A DNA stretch of 64,000 nt from Dichetophora obliterata. Its lineage: Eukaryota; Arthropoda; Insecta; Diptera; Sciomyzidae. The position numbers were made by a program, and so were the translations under genes. Under the pieces are notes generated by a model. It was not told the origin of the DNA and did no database searches. It saw only the letters and a list, made by a program, of their open reading frames with translations. The stretch lies in contig OY986438.1 of the NCBI GenBank assembly GCA_963920525.1, forward strand, positions 125,432,920 through 125,496,919. The letters run 5' to 3'. Shown here piece by piece: positions 46,522-57,935 of the stretch (position 1 is its first letter; every line of letters starts with the position of its first letter).

Positions 46522-48419
46522 GGCCGCGTTCATAGTAGACGCTTTGGCTGAAGCTGAAGCATAAAGCTGCTTTGTCTAGCTTTTTTTGATCATAGTGAAC
46601 GCTTATTCAACGCTGCACAAAGTAGCTTATTGAGCTTATTGGTGTTCATAGTGCGCGCTTTATGCTTGCAGCTGACTGATGCTTTGCTTTCATTTGTTTC
46701 TTTGGAAATATGGCCACAATTGCGTTTTGTTGAGTCATTGAAAGATTTTTTTGTTTAAAGAGTGAGGAGAAGAGTAAGGAGAAATTGAAAAGAGAACTGT
46801 GTTGATTTTTAATGAAAAAGAGAGACATTACGTTGTTGGTAGATTTTAAAATTCTGTTTTGCATTCCACGAAGTAGTTCGAAGTTTTATATTTCTAATTT
46901 GTATCGAAGTCAACAACAATTTTGAAATAGGATAGGAAAATAGAGGAAGTAAGGGAAGGAAGCAAAGAACTTGCATGATATTTTGTTTGTAGCTTTGTTG
47001 GTAGATTTTAAGCTCGTTAAGAATGTTGTGATCACGTGAAGGCAGTGTTTTTGTTTTCAACGCAGACTACGTTTTGTCGTTACGCTAAATGGGTAGCGAA
47101 GATAAAAAAAGGAAGCGAGAAACTTAAATTTTCGTCTTTTTTAATGAACTTTCTTAAAATAACATAAATTATTGATTTTGTTCTATTCTTAAAAGTTTCC
47201 ACTTAAATGGATTAAAAAAAAATTTTTTAAAAAAATTTGTTCTTCGGTAAAAGCTTTTCTTTGTAATTTTATGTGTATTAAAACACAAAATTCATAAATT
47301 TCATAAACTTACTCGGTATTTTCATCAGCATTTGCTGATTTTTTTTTCATCCCACAACTTTTCAGTTAATAACCGATTGTGGTATTTTTTTAACGTTTAT
47401 CCCATAAAGGACGGCGCGAATAAACTTCAGTTATCAACTGATCAATATCCATTTTGAAACTAAACTAGTCGTAAAGTAGATTCGCGATTATAACCAACGA
47501 AAGATCAAACCAATAATAAACAAAAGTTCAAAGGAACTTGAAACACACAAAGCATAACAACGGTAGAAAGTTCAGCACAACGAAAGAACAACGAAAACTA
47601 TGTAACAAACGAGATATAATACACAAGTCACTTGTGAAAAGTGCATAAAACAGAAAAGCACCACAAAACGGAACAACAACAACGCTACAACAACGCAACA
47701 ACGGTTAAAACTTCAGCAGAAAAAAATATCAAACATATAAAACAAAATCAACGAAAATATTGTTAACAGGCAAAATTGATAAACAAGTGCCGAAATGTAA
47801 TTAAAAATTAAGAACAACGCAATAAATAATAAAACTACACAACAAAATTGAAACTATGTCCCGGTTTATACTCGTCAAGACTTGACGTTCAAGTTTTGCA
47901 TATTCCCTTTTAAACTTGACGATTCAATTTACACTCGTCAAGAGTTGACGGTCAATTGTTTCTTTCACTCCTCCCTTTTTCTTCTCAAGTTTGTACTGAT
48001 GACGCCGAAATAAAATTGAAAATAGCGGGACAACGAACGAACACAAAACGAATTGCCCAAGAATTGACGGTACGGTCAATTTTTTTCTTTCCCTTTTGTT
48101 ACGATTCCCGCACCACCGAACGCAAGACTTGACCGTCAAGTCTTGACGAGTATAAACCGGGACTTTGTGATCAAACAAGAATAAAGCGCCGAAAAGCATT
48201 TTAAAAATGCTCTACAACAAAGCATAACAAACAAAATTATTTTGCTGTGAGAGCAAGCGAGATGGAGATATAAGCGTTGAAAAGCATTTGAAAATAAGCT
48301 TTATGCTAGCTTTATGCTGTTGCTATGAACACTTTGAGCTTTTTCCATATGATTATACGCAAAGCGTTTTTCAGCTAAACCTCTCGGCTAAGCTAAAAGC
48401 GCTTACTATGAACGCAGCC
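46522..48419. mobile_element. PIF/Harbinger-like non-autonomous element
   Basis: 1,898 bp. Inverted ends GGC(C/T)GCGTTCATAGTA with a TTA duplication at 46519-46521 and 48420-48422. AAGC(A/T)TAAAGC-type words recur near both ends. No transposase or Myb-like protein is visible. A second inverted-repeat element is nested at 47858-48163. It begins 8 bp after the Tc1-like element ends. Confidence 0.75.
47858..48163. mobile_element. MITE nested in the Harbinger-like element
   Basis: 306 bp with inverted ends GTCCCGGTTTATACTCGTCA (the match extends to about 37 bp). ACTTGACG(T/G)TCAAG words recur inside. No ORF. Confidence 0.7.
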
Positions 48420-48422
48420 TTA

Positions 48423-49252
48423 TGTACATATTTGGAGTAATAGTTAAATAAAGCATTATTGAATTATTATAATTTGTTACAGATCTTTGCTATGCACGCA
48501 ACACGTTCAAAAAAACTAAAACCGACTCATAATATAATTATTATAAAGTAGGAGCGAGAATTTTAGCTGCGATAAACTTATGTCAAACAAAGAAAATCAA
48601 AACGAGAGCGTGCTGTGGTTGCTATGGAGATATCAAAAATGTTTTGTGTCACAAAGAAAATAAATAAATAAATTTAATTTAAGTTGTAAATAATGCATGC
48701 AAATTAATAAATTCCATAATTAATCTTTTTCTTTGTTGACAGAAAGTGAAAATGAAAGATACGTTGTCAGCGGAGGCGCTGGTGCATTAAAAAAAGTATT
48801 GAAAAAAAAATTGTTATTAACGCTCGTCTTGTTTTCTTTTGTTTGACGTTCGTTTATCTCAGCTCGAGAGAAAATAGGTTGTTATCAAGGCTACCTAATA
48901 AGTTTTTGTATCATGACCGACTTAAAAAATGACGAGCAAAAACACAAACGACGAAAGTATGAAAAAAAAAATCCAGTGTCCTCTGATTCCTAATTAATTT
49001 AACTGAGTGGAAAATCAAAAAATTATCCAAATTGATAAAAAACCAATATTATCCATCTGATCAGAGGTGTTAAAAATAATATTTGATTGGAGTTTTTCAA
49101 TTCACACCGCATTATTATTTAGAGTGTATAAACTGAAATCGCAAATTTTGATTAGTTTTCTCTTAAATCTAGCTTAATTTTGAAGTGGCTGAGATCTAAG
49201 CACAAGTTTTGCTTAACCACAATACAAATTTAGCAAACAGTTTTCTCCCTGT
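48423..49252. other. Tail of the inserted block, no gene
   Basis: AT-rich sequence between the Harbinger-like element and the right border of the 8.4-kb block. Nothing recognised. Confidence 0.4.
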
Positions 49253-49685
49253 GATGAAAGGAAGTCTGTGACAGGATACGTTTTCAAATACCTGGGTGGA
49301 AGTGTATCGTGGAATTCGAAGAAAGTGTTGCTCTTTCAAAAACTGAAGCAGAATACATGGCGTTGGCCTCAACCTCACAGGAAGGTTTATGGATAATGTA
49401 ATTGTTTCAGGAGCTTACTCAAACATAAATAAAAGAGTCGATAATCCATTGCGATAACAAAAGCGCAATCAACTTGTCTCAAAACTGCATGTACCATGGA
49501 AGGTCAAAGCATATTGACATTCGGCATCACTTTCTGTGTGACCTGGTTAAAGAGAAGAAATTAAAGTTTGAATATCTCAACACACAAGAGATGGCCACTT
49601 ATATTCTGACTAAGGGTCTTCCGCTTCCCAAACTTATTCATTGCTGTCAACTAATTGGATTAAAAATTACTTATTCTAGTGGGGA
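49253..49685 (+). pseudogene. Copia RNase H remnant, 3' part
   Basis: Reads DERKSVTGYVFKYLGGSVSW, TEAEYMALASTSQEGLWIM, then IIHCDNKSAINLSQN and HGRSKHIDIRHHFL. These are classical Copia RNase H motifs (E-A-E-Y, C-D-N, K-H-I-D-I). Two frame changes and a TAA are present. It continues the piece that stops at 40872. Confidence 0.88.
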
Positions 49686-49815
49686 TGTTGGAAATGAGAA
49701 AAACCACTTTGTTAAATAATACTTTATAAATTTGCATTGTTATATTTGTTCTTTGTGAACTTTTTAATGAAAAATAAAATATTTTCACTCGCTTTAAGAC
49801 ATTAGTTAAAAAAAA
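49686..49815 (+). repeat. Copia 3' LTR
   Basis: Begins TGTTGGAAATGAG directly after a purine tract AGTGGGGA and shares AATAATACTTTATAAATTT and ATAAAATATTT(T/C)CACTC with the 5' LTR. Confidence 0.75.
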
Positions 49816-50039
49816 CCGGATTATTCATTCAAATATAATTAGCCCTATTACGGTTCACAACACAACAGTAATTGCTGTCTTCAATGAGTAAATTTCTATA
49901 ACGGTAGACAACAAAGCAACTGAATACATTCCACTGTTGTCTGACAACAATGCTGTTAATTCTTGTAATTTTGAAATTCTAACAACGGATTTGATTTCGA
50001 ATATAATGTCACAGTTTTAAAATTTAAGATGAAGGTTAG

Positions 50040-50690
50040 GGTCGACACCTAAATTTTTACCACAGTATTACCACCTAATAAAATGTATTTTTAAGAGTTT
50101 TAAACATCATTAATCAGTGTTAATCAGGGGTCGCAAAAAAAAGGTACATCAAAAATGGGTCGGTGTATCCGAATCCGTTGTCAGAATTTCATAATTATAA
50201 AATTTTTAATTAATAGGGTTGCCACGTAATAATATGTATTTTCAAGAGTTTTAAACGGCATTTATCAGTGTTAAGGGGTCGCTGATTTCGAATCTAAAGT
50301 CAGGATTTTAAAATTCAAGATGGTGGATAGGGTTGCCACCTTAATTTTTGTATTTTTATGAATTCGGGGCTGGCAAAAAAAAATGGTGCACCAAAAATGG
50401 GTCGCTGAATCTGGTTCCGTTGTCAGAATTTCAAAATTATAAAATTTTGAAATAATAGGGCTGCCACCTTATAATATGTCTTTTCATATGTCCTTTACTT
50501 GAAACTTCGTGCCGTTCGCTTGTAAGCTAGCATACTTGCAAGTCGCAAGTTGTGGGCTTATTTATATTCAATTACAAGCTATACTTGATTCAAAATTATC
50601 AAGCTGAAGCTAGCTTGAACTTGTATTTCAAGCAAGTGCTTGAAATAGACTTCAAGTAGACTTGTGCAGTTCTCTGGTTGCTAAAAAGGG
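50040..50690. repeat. Degenerate tandem repeat plus CTTGAAGT-rich repeat
   Basis: From 50040 to 50480 about three diverged copies of a ~200-bp unit contain AGGGTTGCCACC, TCAGTGTTAA and GGGGTCGC(T/A). From 50500 to 50690 the segment matches 200-455 near the other end of the window. Confidence 0.55.
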
Positions 50691-50699
50691 TCCGTGTTC

Positions 50700-51525
50700 C
50701 CGACCAAAAGGAGGGGAAAGCGGGATTTTTTTCAACACCATTATAATCTTAGTAAAAAAATGCTTCTTTGTACTTAAAAACATTTATATTCATTATACTA
50801 GATTTAATCCTATTTTTTAATGCCAGTTGAAATTAACGGGTTGAAGGCTTGTATTTTATGTGAATGTACTTTTTTCTAACTTTCGTTGTTTTAAAGATAA
50901 AATCATTTTTATCTGGTCCTTTATGTTACATTGTTTTGGTAGTGAGTTTCGAGGTAGGTCTTAATTTTTTTAAATATTACCGAAGTTGGCGATGAAAAAA
51001 CCTTAATTAAAGAGCTATACTGAAGAAGAGGATCAAATAAACAACTAAAATCAGAATAATGAAAAAATAATAAAAAAAAAATAGAGCCAATGCGAGAATG
51101 TGCTTCGTAGAAGTTTATTCAGACAGGCTTTAAATTATATAAGACTAAACAGTCGGTTGGTCACATCTGAATCACTAAAGACTACTGTAGAAGAAATATA
51201 GCAATTTCCGAAACATGTATAGTCAGCTAAGTGATTGACTCTTTAGAGAGTTGTTGTTGTTGTTGTTGCCTTCTTCAAACTTACTTGATCTAAAAAGCTC
51301 ACAATTGAACTCATGTAAAAATTCAAATAAAAGATCGAAATTATATAATTTAATTCGAAGAAAACCTGTTCTAGAAGTGCAAATGTGGGGTCTTTAACGT
51401 TACACTTTATTCCTTTTTGTTTTAATCTGAGTTTTTTTCGATATTTCGACGTTTTAAGAGCGGAATCAGATGCAATTCTACCGAACACCGTTAAGGGAGG
51501 AATTCACTCTTACTACCGGTCGTAG
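50700..51525. other. Intron sequence without a recognised gene
   Basis: AT-rich; a (GTT)n microsatellite lies at 51249-51268. Confidence 0.4.
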
Positions 51526-51783
51526 GTGGAAAGGCTTGGCCACTTGCAGCAGATCAAGGAAATTACACGCCGAAAAAATCTGACTGCGCTACAATACCAC
51601 TGTCGCAGCTGCGACGATCCATATGTAAAGGACACACTAACTAACTTCCTGTGCATCTGCCCAGCCCTACCCAGGTCTAGATTAAGAGCTTTAGGCAAAC
51701 CCTTCTTTAACAATCCAGAGGAACTCTCAACAGCAAAAATCAACAATCTTCTAACATTCATCAACCGCACTGGATGGCTATAA
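51526..51783 (+). pseudogene. LINE ORF2 C-terminal fragment
   Basis: 85 codons ending in TAA. CRSCDDP, then a conserved C-x-C-P-A-L spacing (CICPALPRSRLRALG), then LLTFINRTGWL. This Cys-rich tail with a terminal T-x-W is seen at the end of reverse transcriptase ORFs in insect I/R1/Jockey-type LINEs. No RT domain precedes it, a typical 5'-truncated copy. Confidence 0.65.
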
Positions 51784-51788
51784 ACTAA

Positions 51789-52002
51789 TGCTTGGTTTTC
51801 ACTATGTCATTTTTATGACGACAAAAAAGTTTGTCACTTGAAATATCACCTTAATAAAACTCTAGAACATTTTCTGCAAAGCTCCATTTAATAATTTATT
51901 TGTTTTTAATATTCCAAAGTTAGAAAAAATGACAACATATTGTTATTTTCAATTTGACTGACAACAGCTGACCACTGAAAATGACATAGTGAAAACCAAG
52001 CA
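51789..52002. mobile_element. MITE with 24-bp inverted repeats
   Basis: 214 bp with ends TGCTTGGTTTTCACTATGTC inverted at 51982-52002. It starts six bases after the LINE stop codon. No ORF; duplication unclear. Confidence 0.7.
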
Positions 52003-52581
52003 CAACAGTGCGAAACTAACTCTACTTACAGGAACACGATGTTATGATATCAAAACGGCTCACTATAGCTATTTGGATCCTATTAGTTGTAGCATCATCG
52101 TCTTAACAAATCAACCAATAAACATATTGTGCACTTGTTTTCCGCAAAAATATATTTTTAGTCTCATAAATAAAAATATTTTTACCCGAAATTGTAAACA
52201 ATCACTGAAATGATTGTCACAAATATAGCAATATGTATGATAAACAAAATATAGTCAGAGCTGCGAGATATATTTAAGATAAATAGAAATATGTTTGCTA
52301 CAAAGCAAAGTTGAAAATATAATTTTTCTGCTTGTAGACTACTATCAGAAAAAATTTGAACTAATCATTTCTTGCGGTGTAAAGCTCATTAATTAAACAT
52401 AAAACGCATATAGACTACAAAAACAGCTTAACATAAAATAAACAAAATTAAATAGACACACAGACATATATATGTACAAATTTACAGACAAATGAGCAAT
52501 AAATCGAATAAATAAATGAATGAATAAATAAAAACATGAATGAGTGACTGGCTAACTGACTGAATGACTTGACAAACTTAC
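52003..52581. other. Intron sequence without a recognised gene
   Basis: AT-rich, with GAATAAATAAATGAATGAATAAATAAA-type low complexity close to the exon donor. Nothing else. Confidence 0.4.
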
Positions 52582-52710
52582 CGACATTTTCAATCAACAC
52601 CGGATTACCATAAGTCATGGCTAACTCAAGTACTTGCATATAGTTGGAGTCGCTTTGCTTAATCACTTTTAGATAATTGGCCTTTTCCATGTTCTTTATC
52701 CATTTATTGG
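52582..52710 (-). CDS. Dynein heavy chain exon, AAA5
   Basis: 129 nt (2 + 42 codons + 1). Acceptor GTTCAAG, donor GTAAGT at 52576-52581. Encodes ANKWIKNMEKANYLKVIKQS and NPVLIENVG, a highly conserved AAA5 stretch (N-K-W-I-K-x-M-E, P-V-L-x-E-N-V-G). Lies between introns of 7.7 and 18.1 kb with phase kept on both sides. Confidence 0.95.
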
Positions 52711-53418
52711 CTTGAACTGAATGGAACGGAATAAAAACAAAATTATTACGAATTAACCGCTAACGAGTAATCATTTAAAGAACATTATCTTTGAATATTA
52801 TCAACTATAATTTATTGCTATTAGTTAATATTTCTGAATGATGTAGAAGCCATAACACACTATGAAGCGGATATAAAATATATTCAAATAAAATTCAAAA
52901 CTGCATATATAAAAAAGTCAATTGAGTTTACTTCAGCACTTGATCATTATTCGTTCATGACATATATAAACGCTTATTTACGTTTTGACTATTTTTATTT
53001 CTATTTCAGATAAATATTTTTAATGACTTGTATTAAGATTTAAGATTAATGATTTAAATGATTCAGATGTAAGATATGAGATTTGAGAGTTATGATTTGA
53101 GATCTATGATTAAAAAAAAAACATACTTAAATATTGTATGTATGGTTTAATATTAAAATTTTGATACTTAGACGGTAATGGTCATGTGGTCATGCTTTTA
53201 TGAGATTATCTCTACCATAATATAGAAAGGCCATAACTTATTTTTTAATTGCTACTGCATTAAATTAGTTAATGTCTTCAATAAGAAACATTTGTAAAAA
53301 TTCGCACCTGCAAAGTTTTTTACTTCTCCTGTAAAGTAACAAAAAATGAATTGAGACCTTTCTATATTAAGGTAACACTATGTAGATATGAGTTTCCACT
53401 TTTTACATACAATAACAC
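52711..53418. other. Intron sequence without a recognised gene
   Basis: AT-rich; a GATTTGAGATCTATGATT-like low-complexity stretch lies at 53035-53110. No gene. Confidence 0.4.
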
Positions 53419-53671
53419 CACGGTGCTACAAAAAAAATCGCATGTAATTTTGAATTGACATAGCACAGGTTGTAGATCTGGTCGAGTGTAACATGACACA
53501 GTACGTGAAATTGTTAATACACCATCAAAATTTCATTTTTCCGTTAAAATCCCGTTTTTTAGGTACTTGACGAATTAAACAATCATTAACTCAGCAATTT
53601 TTTAACCGGTTTTCGATTAAAACAGAAAGATAGAGGTTTTGAAAATATAAAACCACAGGGGCTATATAATA

Positions 53672-53909
53672 CAGAGGTATCAGTTCGACTTCGAACTCAA
53701 GTTTCGTTGTACAAGCGTCCGGAGCATAGAAGAAAAAAAACAAAAATAATTATGCTTTGATTCAGCGTTTGTTTTAACGCTACCTGTACTTTTCTGTAGG
53801 TGCGCTCAAAAAACTGCTTAGGCAAAAGCATAGTTATTTTTGTTTTTTTCTTCTATCCTCCTGACGCTTGTTCAACGTAAATTGAGTGAACTTCGAACTG
53901 ACACCTCTG
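53672..53909. mobile_element. MITE, TA-flanked, in the left arm
   Basis: 238 bp between TA dinucleotides (53670-53671, 53910-53911). Ends CAGAGGT(A/G)TCAGTTCGA inverted for about 90 bp, so the copy is nearly all hairpin. TA targets suggest a Tc1/mariner-dependent MITE. Confidence 0.8.
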
Positions 53910-54407
53910 TATAATATAGAATCTGTGATAACTTTCAAAACTTGTACATATCTTTAGAGCTATAAAAATAACTTTTCGAATTATAATCGGCTAAACCTAA
54001 TAGTTTTATCTTTTTTCCAATTATTTTTAACTTTGAGGATTATTTACTGCCAAAGTTTTGTTAAAAGCTACCATAGACGTAATAATTTTCTGAAAAAAAC
54101 TTTATTAAGAATAAAATGAATAAAATACAAATTAGATGAAAATTGACTGAGTTATTAAATTTTTTTATAAATGAGAAATTACGCCTTCATTGGTCCAGAG
54201 GTCTTGGGAGGAGCGTTCATGTATCACTTTGACGGTTCTTTTATATTTTTATGAATTCTTTTAAAATTAGTGTATTTTTTTAATGCGAAGGCCATTTCCG
54301 AAAATAACCTTTTAAACGTTCATAACTGTGTCGAAGTTTCTCAGGGTAATTGAATACACAAAACATCAATATCGGATCTGAAAGTCCTCACTATATTATT
54401 TGAAATA

Positions 54408-55070
54408 CAAGGAAGATATACTAAGTATCCCTGCTATCTTTGTGAGTGGAACAGCCGTGCGAAGGATCATTACAAACGCAGTGAGGGGCAACCGCGAGAA
54501 TCGTTTATGATTCGAGAAAGTAATTCTGTCAACATTCCTCTCGTGCAAGCTGAACAAATCATTTTACTAGCATTGCATCTCAAATTAAGTTACATGAAGC
54601 AGTTTGTGAAATGACTTAACTCAGATTGCGAAGCTCTTTTTATATATAAAAACGGTATTTCCTGGGCTAAGTGACGCCAAAATCAAAGAAGGTGCATGCT
54701 TTTTCTTTTTAAAAAAGAATATTAACACGCAATTATGTTTATAATTGTCAATTTACAGGTATATTCTTTGGACCTCAAATTAAAAAAATTATGCACGATA
54801 AAAATCTCCCAGAAAAACTGAGTGAAGTTCAAAGAGGAGCATGGAGAAGTCTTATTTGGTAATCAAAAGAAGTTGGTAGTCAAAAGAAGTGTCGATTACG
54901 TTGACGTTGTATGCGAATTTTTGAATCCTTACGGAGAAATACGATACAGAATGTCCATCAAAATTAATTTTCTGCATTCTCATTTGAACTTTTTCCCAGA
55001 GAATCTTTCTAAATTGAGATACTATCACTGGAAAATCGTTTTCAAGGGTAAAGCCAAATCAGAATGTTAG
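54408..55070 (+). pseudogene. Remnant of an uncharacterised arthropod repeat-associated protein
   Basis: Frames in order: YTKYPCYLCEWNSRAKDHYK, NIPLVQAEQIILLALHLKL, then an LSDAKIKEG-like piece, FGPQIKKIMHDKNLPEKLS and MSIKINFLHSHLNFFPENL. The cysteine pair and the H-S-H-L-x-F-F-P-E-N motif recall a protein of unknown function present in many copies in insect genomes. I remember it as transposon-linked but cannot name the family. Frameshifts and stops are present. It sits between the arms of the long inverted-repeat element and may be its own gene. Confidence 0.55.
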
Positions 55071-55110
55071 CTGATTGCTGCTGGTCCCTTTAACGTGAAA
55101 CTGACGATGT

Positions 55111-55739
55111 TTCTTACAAAAGGAAAAGGTTCAGTAAGCATTTCTGAGCATTTTGAAATATATGTATTTTTAATAAAAATATATCAACTCAAAGGTTCCT
55201 GGTACGAATCCAGGCTCGGGCATGGTTCTTTTCACTTTCTTTGTTCTTTCATACATTTAAAAATCATGGAAAACTAAAAATCCACAAATAAATTCTGGAA
55301 AATGTGGAATTAAAGGACAGGAACACAACTAAGGGCTGATGGTGCTTGCCGAGGTTAAGGCATAACCCTAGCCTCGGTTAAAAGCAATTCAAATGGTCTT
55401 TCGCGGTTGTTTTGCCTAATCGATAATTCACGTATGGTTCCACTCAATTCCTCTAAATAATCTATCCCTTTCCTTTTAGGTCAAAGAACAAACCTTGTTT
55501 GTATAAGGCGCATGCCTTGGTTCTTTAATCTTTAAAAAAATATATATATATTTAACTGAAAATGATGTTCCATATCATAAATTTTTTGCCTAGGACCAAT
55601 TTTACAGCAATCATTACTTCTGGGAACTACCCTTATATCGATCAAAGTCGGAAAATTTTTTTACGGTCAAACAAAAAATGGAAAACTCTAAAATATTGCT
55701 GTATTGGTATAAAGATTAATTTAATGTAAAAGCAATTAT
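55111..55739. other. Interior of the long inverted-repeat element, no gene
   Basis: A tRNA B-box-like GGTACGAATCC occurs near 55200 without an A box. A CCTAGCCTCGGTTAAAAGCA-type stretch lies near 55365. Nothing codes. Confidence 0.35.
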
Positions 55740-55898
55740 CTTGGGGTGTTTAAAAGGTTCTTTCCGATTATGAAAATAATAGAAAGGGTCATTCGTATTA
55801 AAAATACACTTATTACACTTATACACTTAATTAATGCAAAATTCACTTAATTTAAAAGAAATCATAAGAATGTATTTAACGGAACCGACAAAGTGATA

Positions 55899-57195
55899 AG
55901 ACAAATAACTTTTTTTTTTGAAAATTCTATAAAAAAAAACTAATGGATATTTTCTCAAATTTCTTTTTTTATTTGAAAGTACAATTCTTCCGGTTAATAA
56001 TGGAAAATAATTTCATTCAAATGGCTGCCTCGGCTGGCCATGCAGTAGCCTACACGATCAGTCCAATTTTTAAGCACATTATCGATTGTGTGCAGTTGTA
56101 TTTCACCAATGGCTTCACGAACATTGTCCTTTAAAGCGTCAATTGTCTCTGGCTTGTCGGCGTAACACTTATCTTTGAGGGCACGCCACAAATAATAGTC
56201 CAACGGTGTCAAATCGCAGCTCCGAGGTGGCCAAACGACATCAGCTCTGCAGCTGATAATGCGATCTTCAAAAACAGGGCGCAAAACATCGAGTGTAGCT
56301 TCGGCTGTGTGGCACGTAGCGCCGTCCTGTTGAAACCAAATGTTGCCAATGTCTTCATCTTCAATTTTTGTTAACAAAAATTCGTTCAACATGGCCCGAT
56401 AACGATCGCCCTTGACTGTAACGGCCACTTCTTGCTCATTTTCGAAGAAAAATGGCCCAATTATGCCTCTGGACCGAAATCCGCACCAAACAGTGCCTCG
56501 TTTTGGGTGCAGCGGCTTTTCAATGTATGCGTGCGGGTTTTTTGTGCCCCAAATGCGACAATTTTGCTTGTTTACTTACCCGCCAAGATCAAAATAAGCT
56601 TCATCTGAAAAGATGATTTTTTTGGCAAAATCGGCATCTTCTGTAAGTCGATCACAGGCCCACTTAGCGAAGCGAATACGCATAGGATGGTTTTCAGTTG
56701 GCTTCAACTCCTGAACCAATTGGACTTTTTATGGCGTCATACCAAGGTCTTTATGCAAAATTCGTCTCAATGATGTCTCCGAAATGTTCAATTGTTGAGA
56801 ACGACGGTGAATTGATGTTGATGGCGCTTCACGCACACTTTCTGCCACAGCAGCAATATTCTCGGGTGTACGCACTGCTTTTGGCTTTTCACGCTTTGGT
56901 TTATCGATGAGGATGCCAGTTTCTTTCACTTTTTTCACAAGATAACGAACATACGGAGCTGACGGTGCTTCTCTTCTTCCAAAATCCATACGCTATTTTC
57001 GCACACATTCTGCAACATTACCATGATTTTCAAAGTAATGTCGCAATATTTCCCAGCGTTGTTCTAGCGTATACACAACCGTATTCGTTCAGCGGAAGGA
57101 TAAAACTAATTATTTGTCAAATCAGACATGAGCTAAGTGTTACCATTCACGAAATAAGCACTAGTTGAAAAAAAAAACGTTAGATGGCGGACCCT
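55899..57195 (-). mobile_element. D-X41-D mariner-type (rosa-like) element, copy B
   Basis: Minus orientation; its start (AGGGTCCGCCATCTAACG, read on minus) lies near 57195 next to TA, and the other end abuts TA at 55897-55898. The host arm sequence is continuous across it (GTGATA | TATGAACG), fixing the insertion site. The 3' end differs from copy A and seems truncated. Confidence 0.82.
55994..57085 (-). pseudogene. D-X41-D transposase, copy B, disabled
   Basis: Order of domains as in copy A but without its deletions: RHYFENHGNVAECVRK, LNISETSLRRILHKDLG, then WACDRLTEDADFAKKIIFSD, WFQQDGATCHTAEATL and WPPRSCDLTPLDYYLW, ending HLNEIIFHY. I count 41 residues between the second and third catalytic Asp. 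Premature stops replace Leu near 56995, Tyr near 56733 and Tyr near 56575. Copies A and B share most residues but have different stops, so each died separately. Confidence 0.88.
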
Positions 57196-57294
57196 TTATA
57201 TGAACGCTTCCAAGACCTAAAGACCAGTGTCGGGCAGCTTTGACACTTGAGATTGGGCTGTAAAATATATATTCATCTCACCTACAGAACGATC

Positions 57295-57856
57295 CAGTGT
57301 TCCCAACTTAGGGGTTTTCCCCTAAATTTAGGGGGGAAAAAGTGGAGGGGGATTGTTTAGAGGTTTTATATTTTTAGGGGTTTTTTAGGGACATTTTGAT
57401 ATTCTTAAGCATGGGATAGTCCAATTTACTACGAAGTTTTCTAATTTATTCCGATTTTGCTATGCATTTACTCCTCAATTTGTTCCCTATTTCATTTCCT
57501 GCTCGTTACCATGGTATAAAAAAACAAGATGAACGTGACATCTAAATATTTTTCTAGAGCTGTAAGACTTGCGAATGAGTGAAAGAGACAGAAAAGGTGA
57601 TTTTGTATGGTTTGACAACTCAAGTGTTTGATTTTTACAATACAATAAAAATTTAAAATCGCGTTCACCTTGTTTTGAATAAAAGCCGAATAGACCGAAT
57701 TTTTTTTATAAATATTAAATCATTTATTACTAAAGATTATAACAATTAATTGATATTTTTTTTTTTGGGGGGATTTCCAAGCAATTGATTGTAGCGATTT
57801 TAGGGGTTTTTGACTAAGGCCTTAGGGATAAATATTTTTGGGAGTTGGTAACACTG
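57295..57856. mobile_element. hAT MITE
   Basis: 562 bp with ends CAGTGTTCCCAACT and AGTTGGTAACACTG and a perfect 8-bp duplication GAACGATC at 57287-57294 and 57857-57864. AGGGGTTTT words occur at both ends. No ORF. Confidence 0.88.
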
Positions 57857-57935
57857 GAACGATCAAAGCTACAGTGTTCAAGCGAATGTCAAGCAGATAA
57901 AATCTGCGCTTGCGTGTTCCTTGAATATATTACAA

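Larger units (their letters stand above)
40873..49252. mobile_element. 8.4-kb block inserted in Copia RNase H
   Basis: The left border CACGGAGATAATTATTTTGC and right border GTTTTCTCCCTGTG are short imperfect inverses. The Copia sequence left of 40873 (..DPRNS) continues directly at 49253 (DERKSVTGY..), which proves that the block is an insertion. Next to both borders lie AT-rich arms with AAGCAAAA(C/T)TTGTGCT-like words. No transposase of its own was found. It hosts the elements listed at 41177-48419. Confidence 0.65.
39202..49815 (+). mobile_element. Copia-type LTR retrotransposon, split by an 8.4-kb nested block
   Basis: Diverged LTRs of about 127 bp at 39202-39328 and 49686-49815, both with AATAATACTTTATAAATTT. 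A Copia-type primer site GGTTATGGGCCC lies at 39329-39340. The internal region reads gag, protease and pre-integrase, then jumps to RNase H, so integrase and RT were deleted. Foreign sequence from 40873 to 49252 then splits the RNase H coding region. LTR divergence shows an old insertion. Confidence 0.85.
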
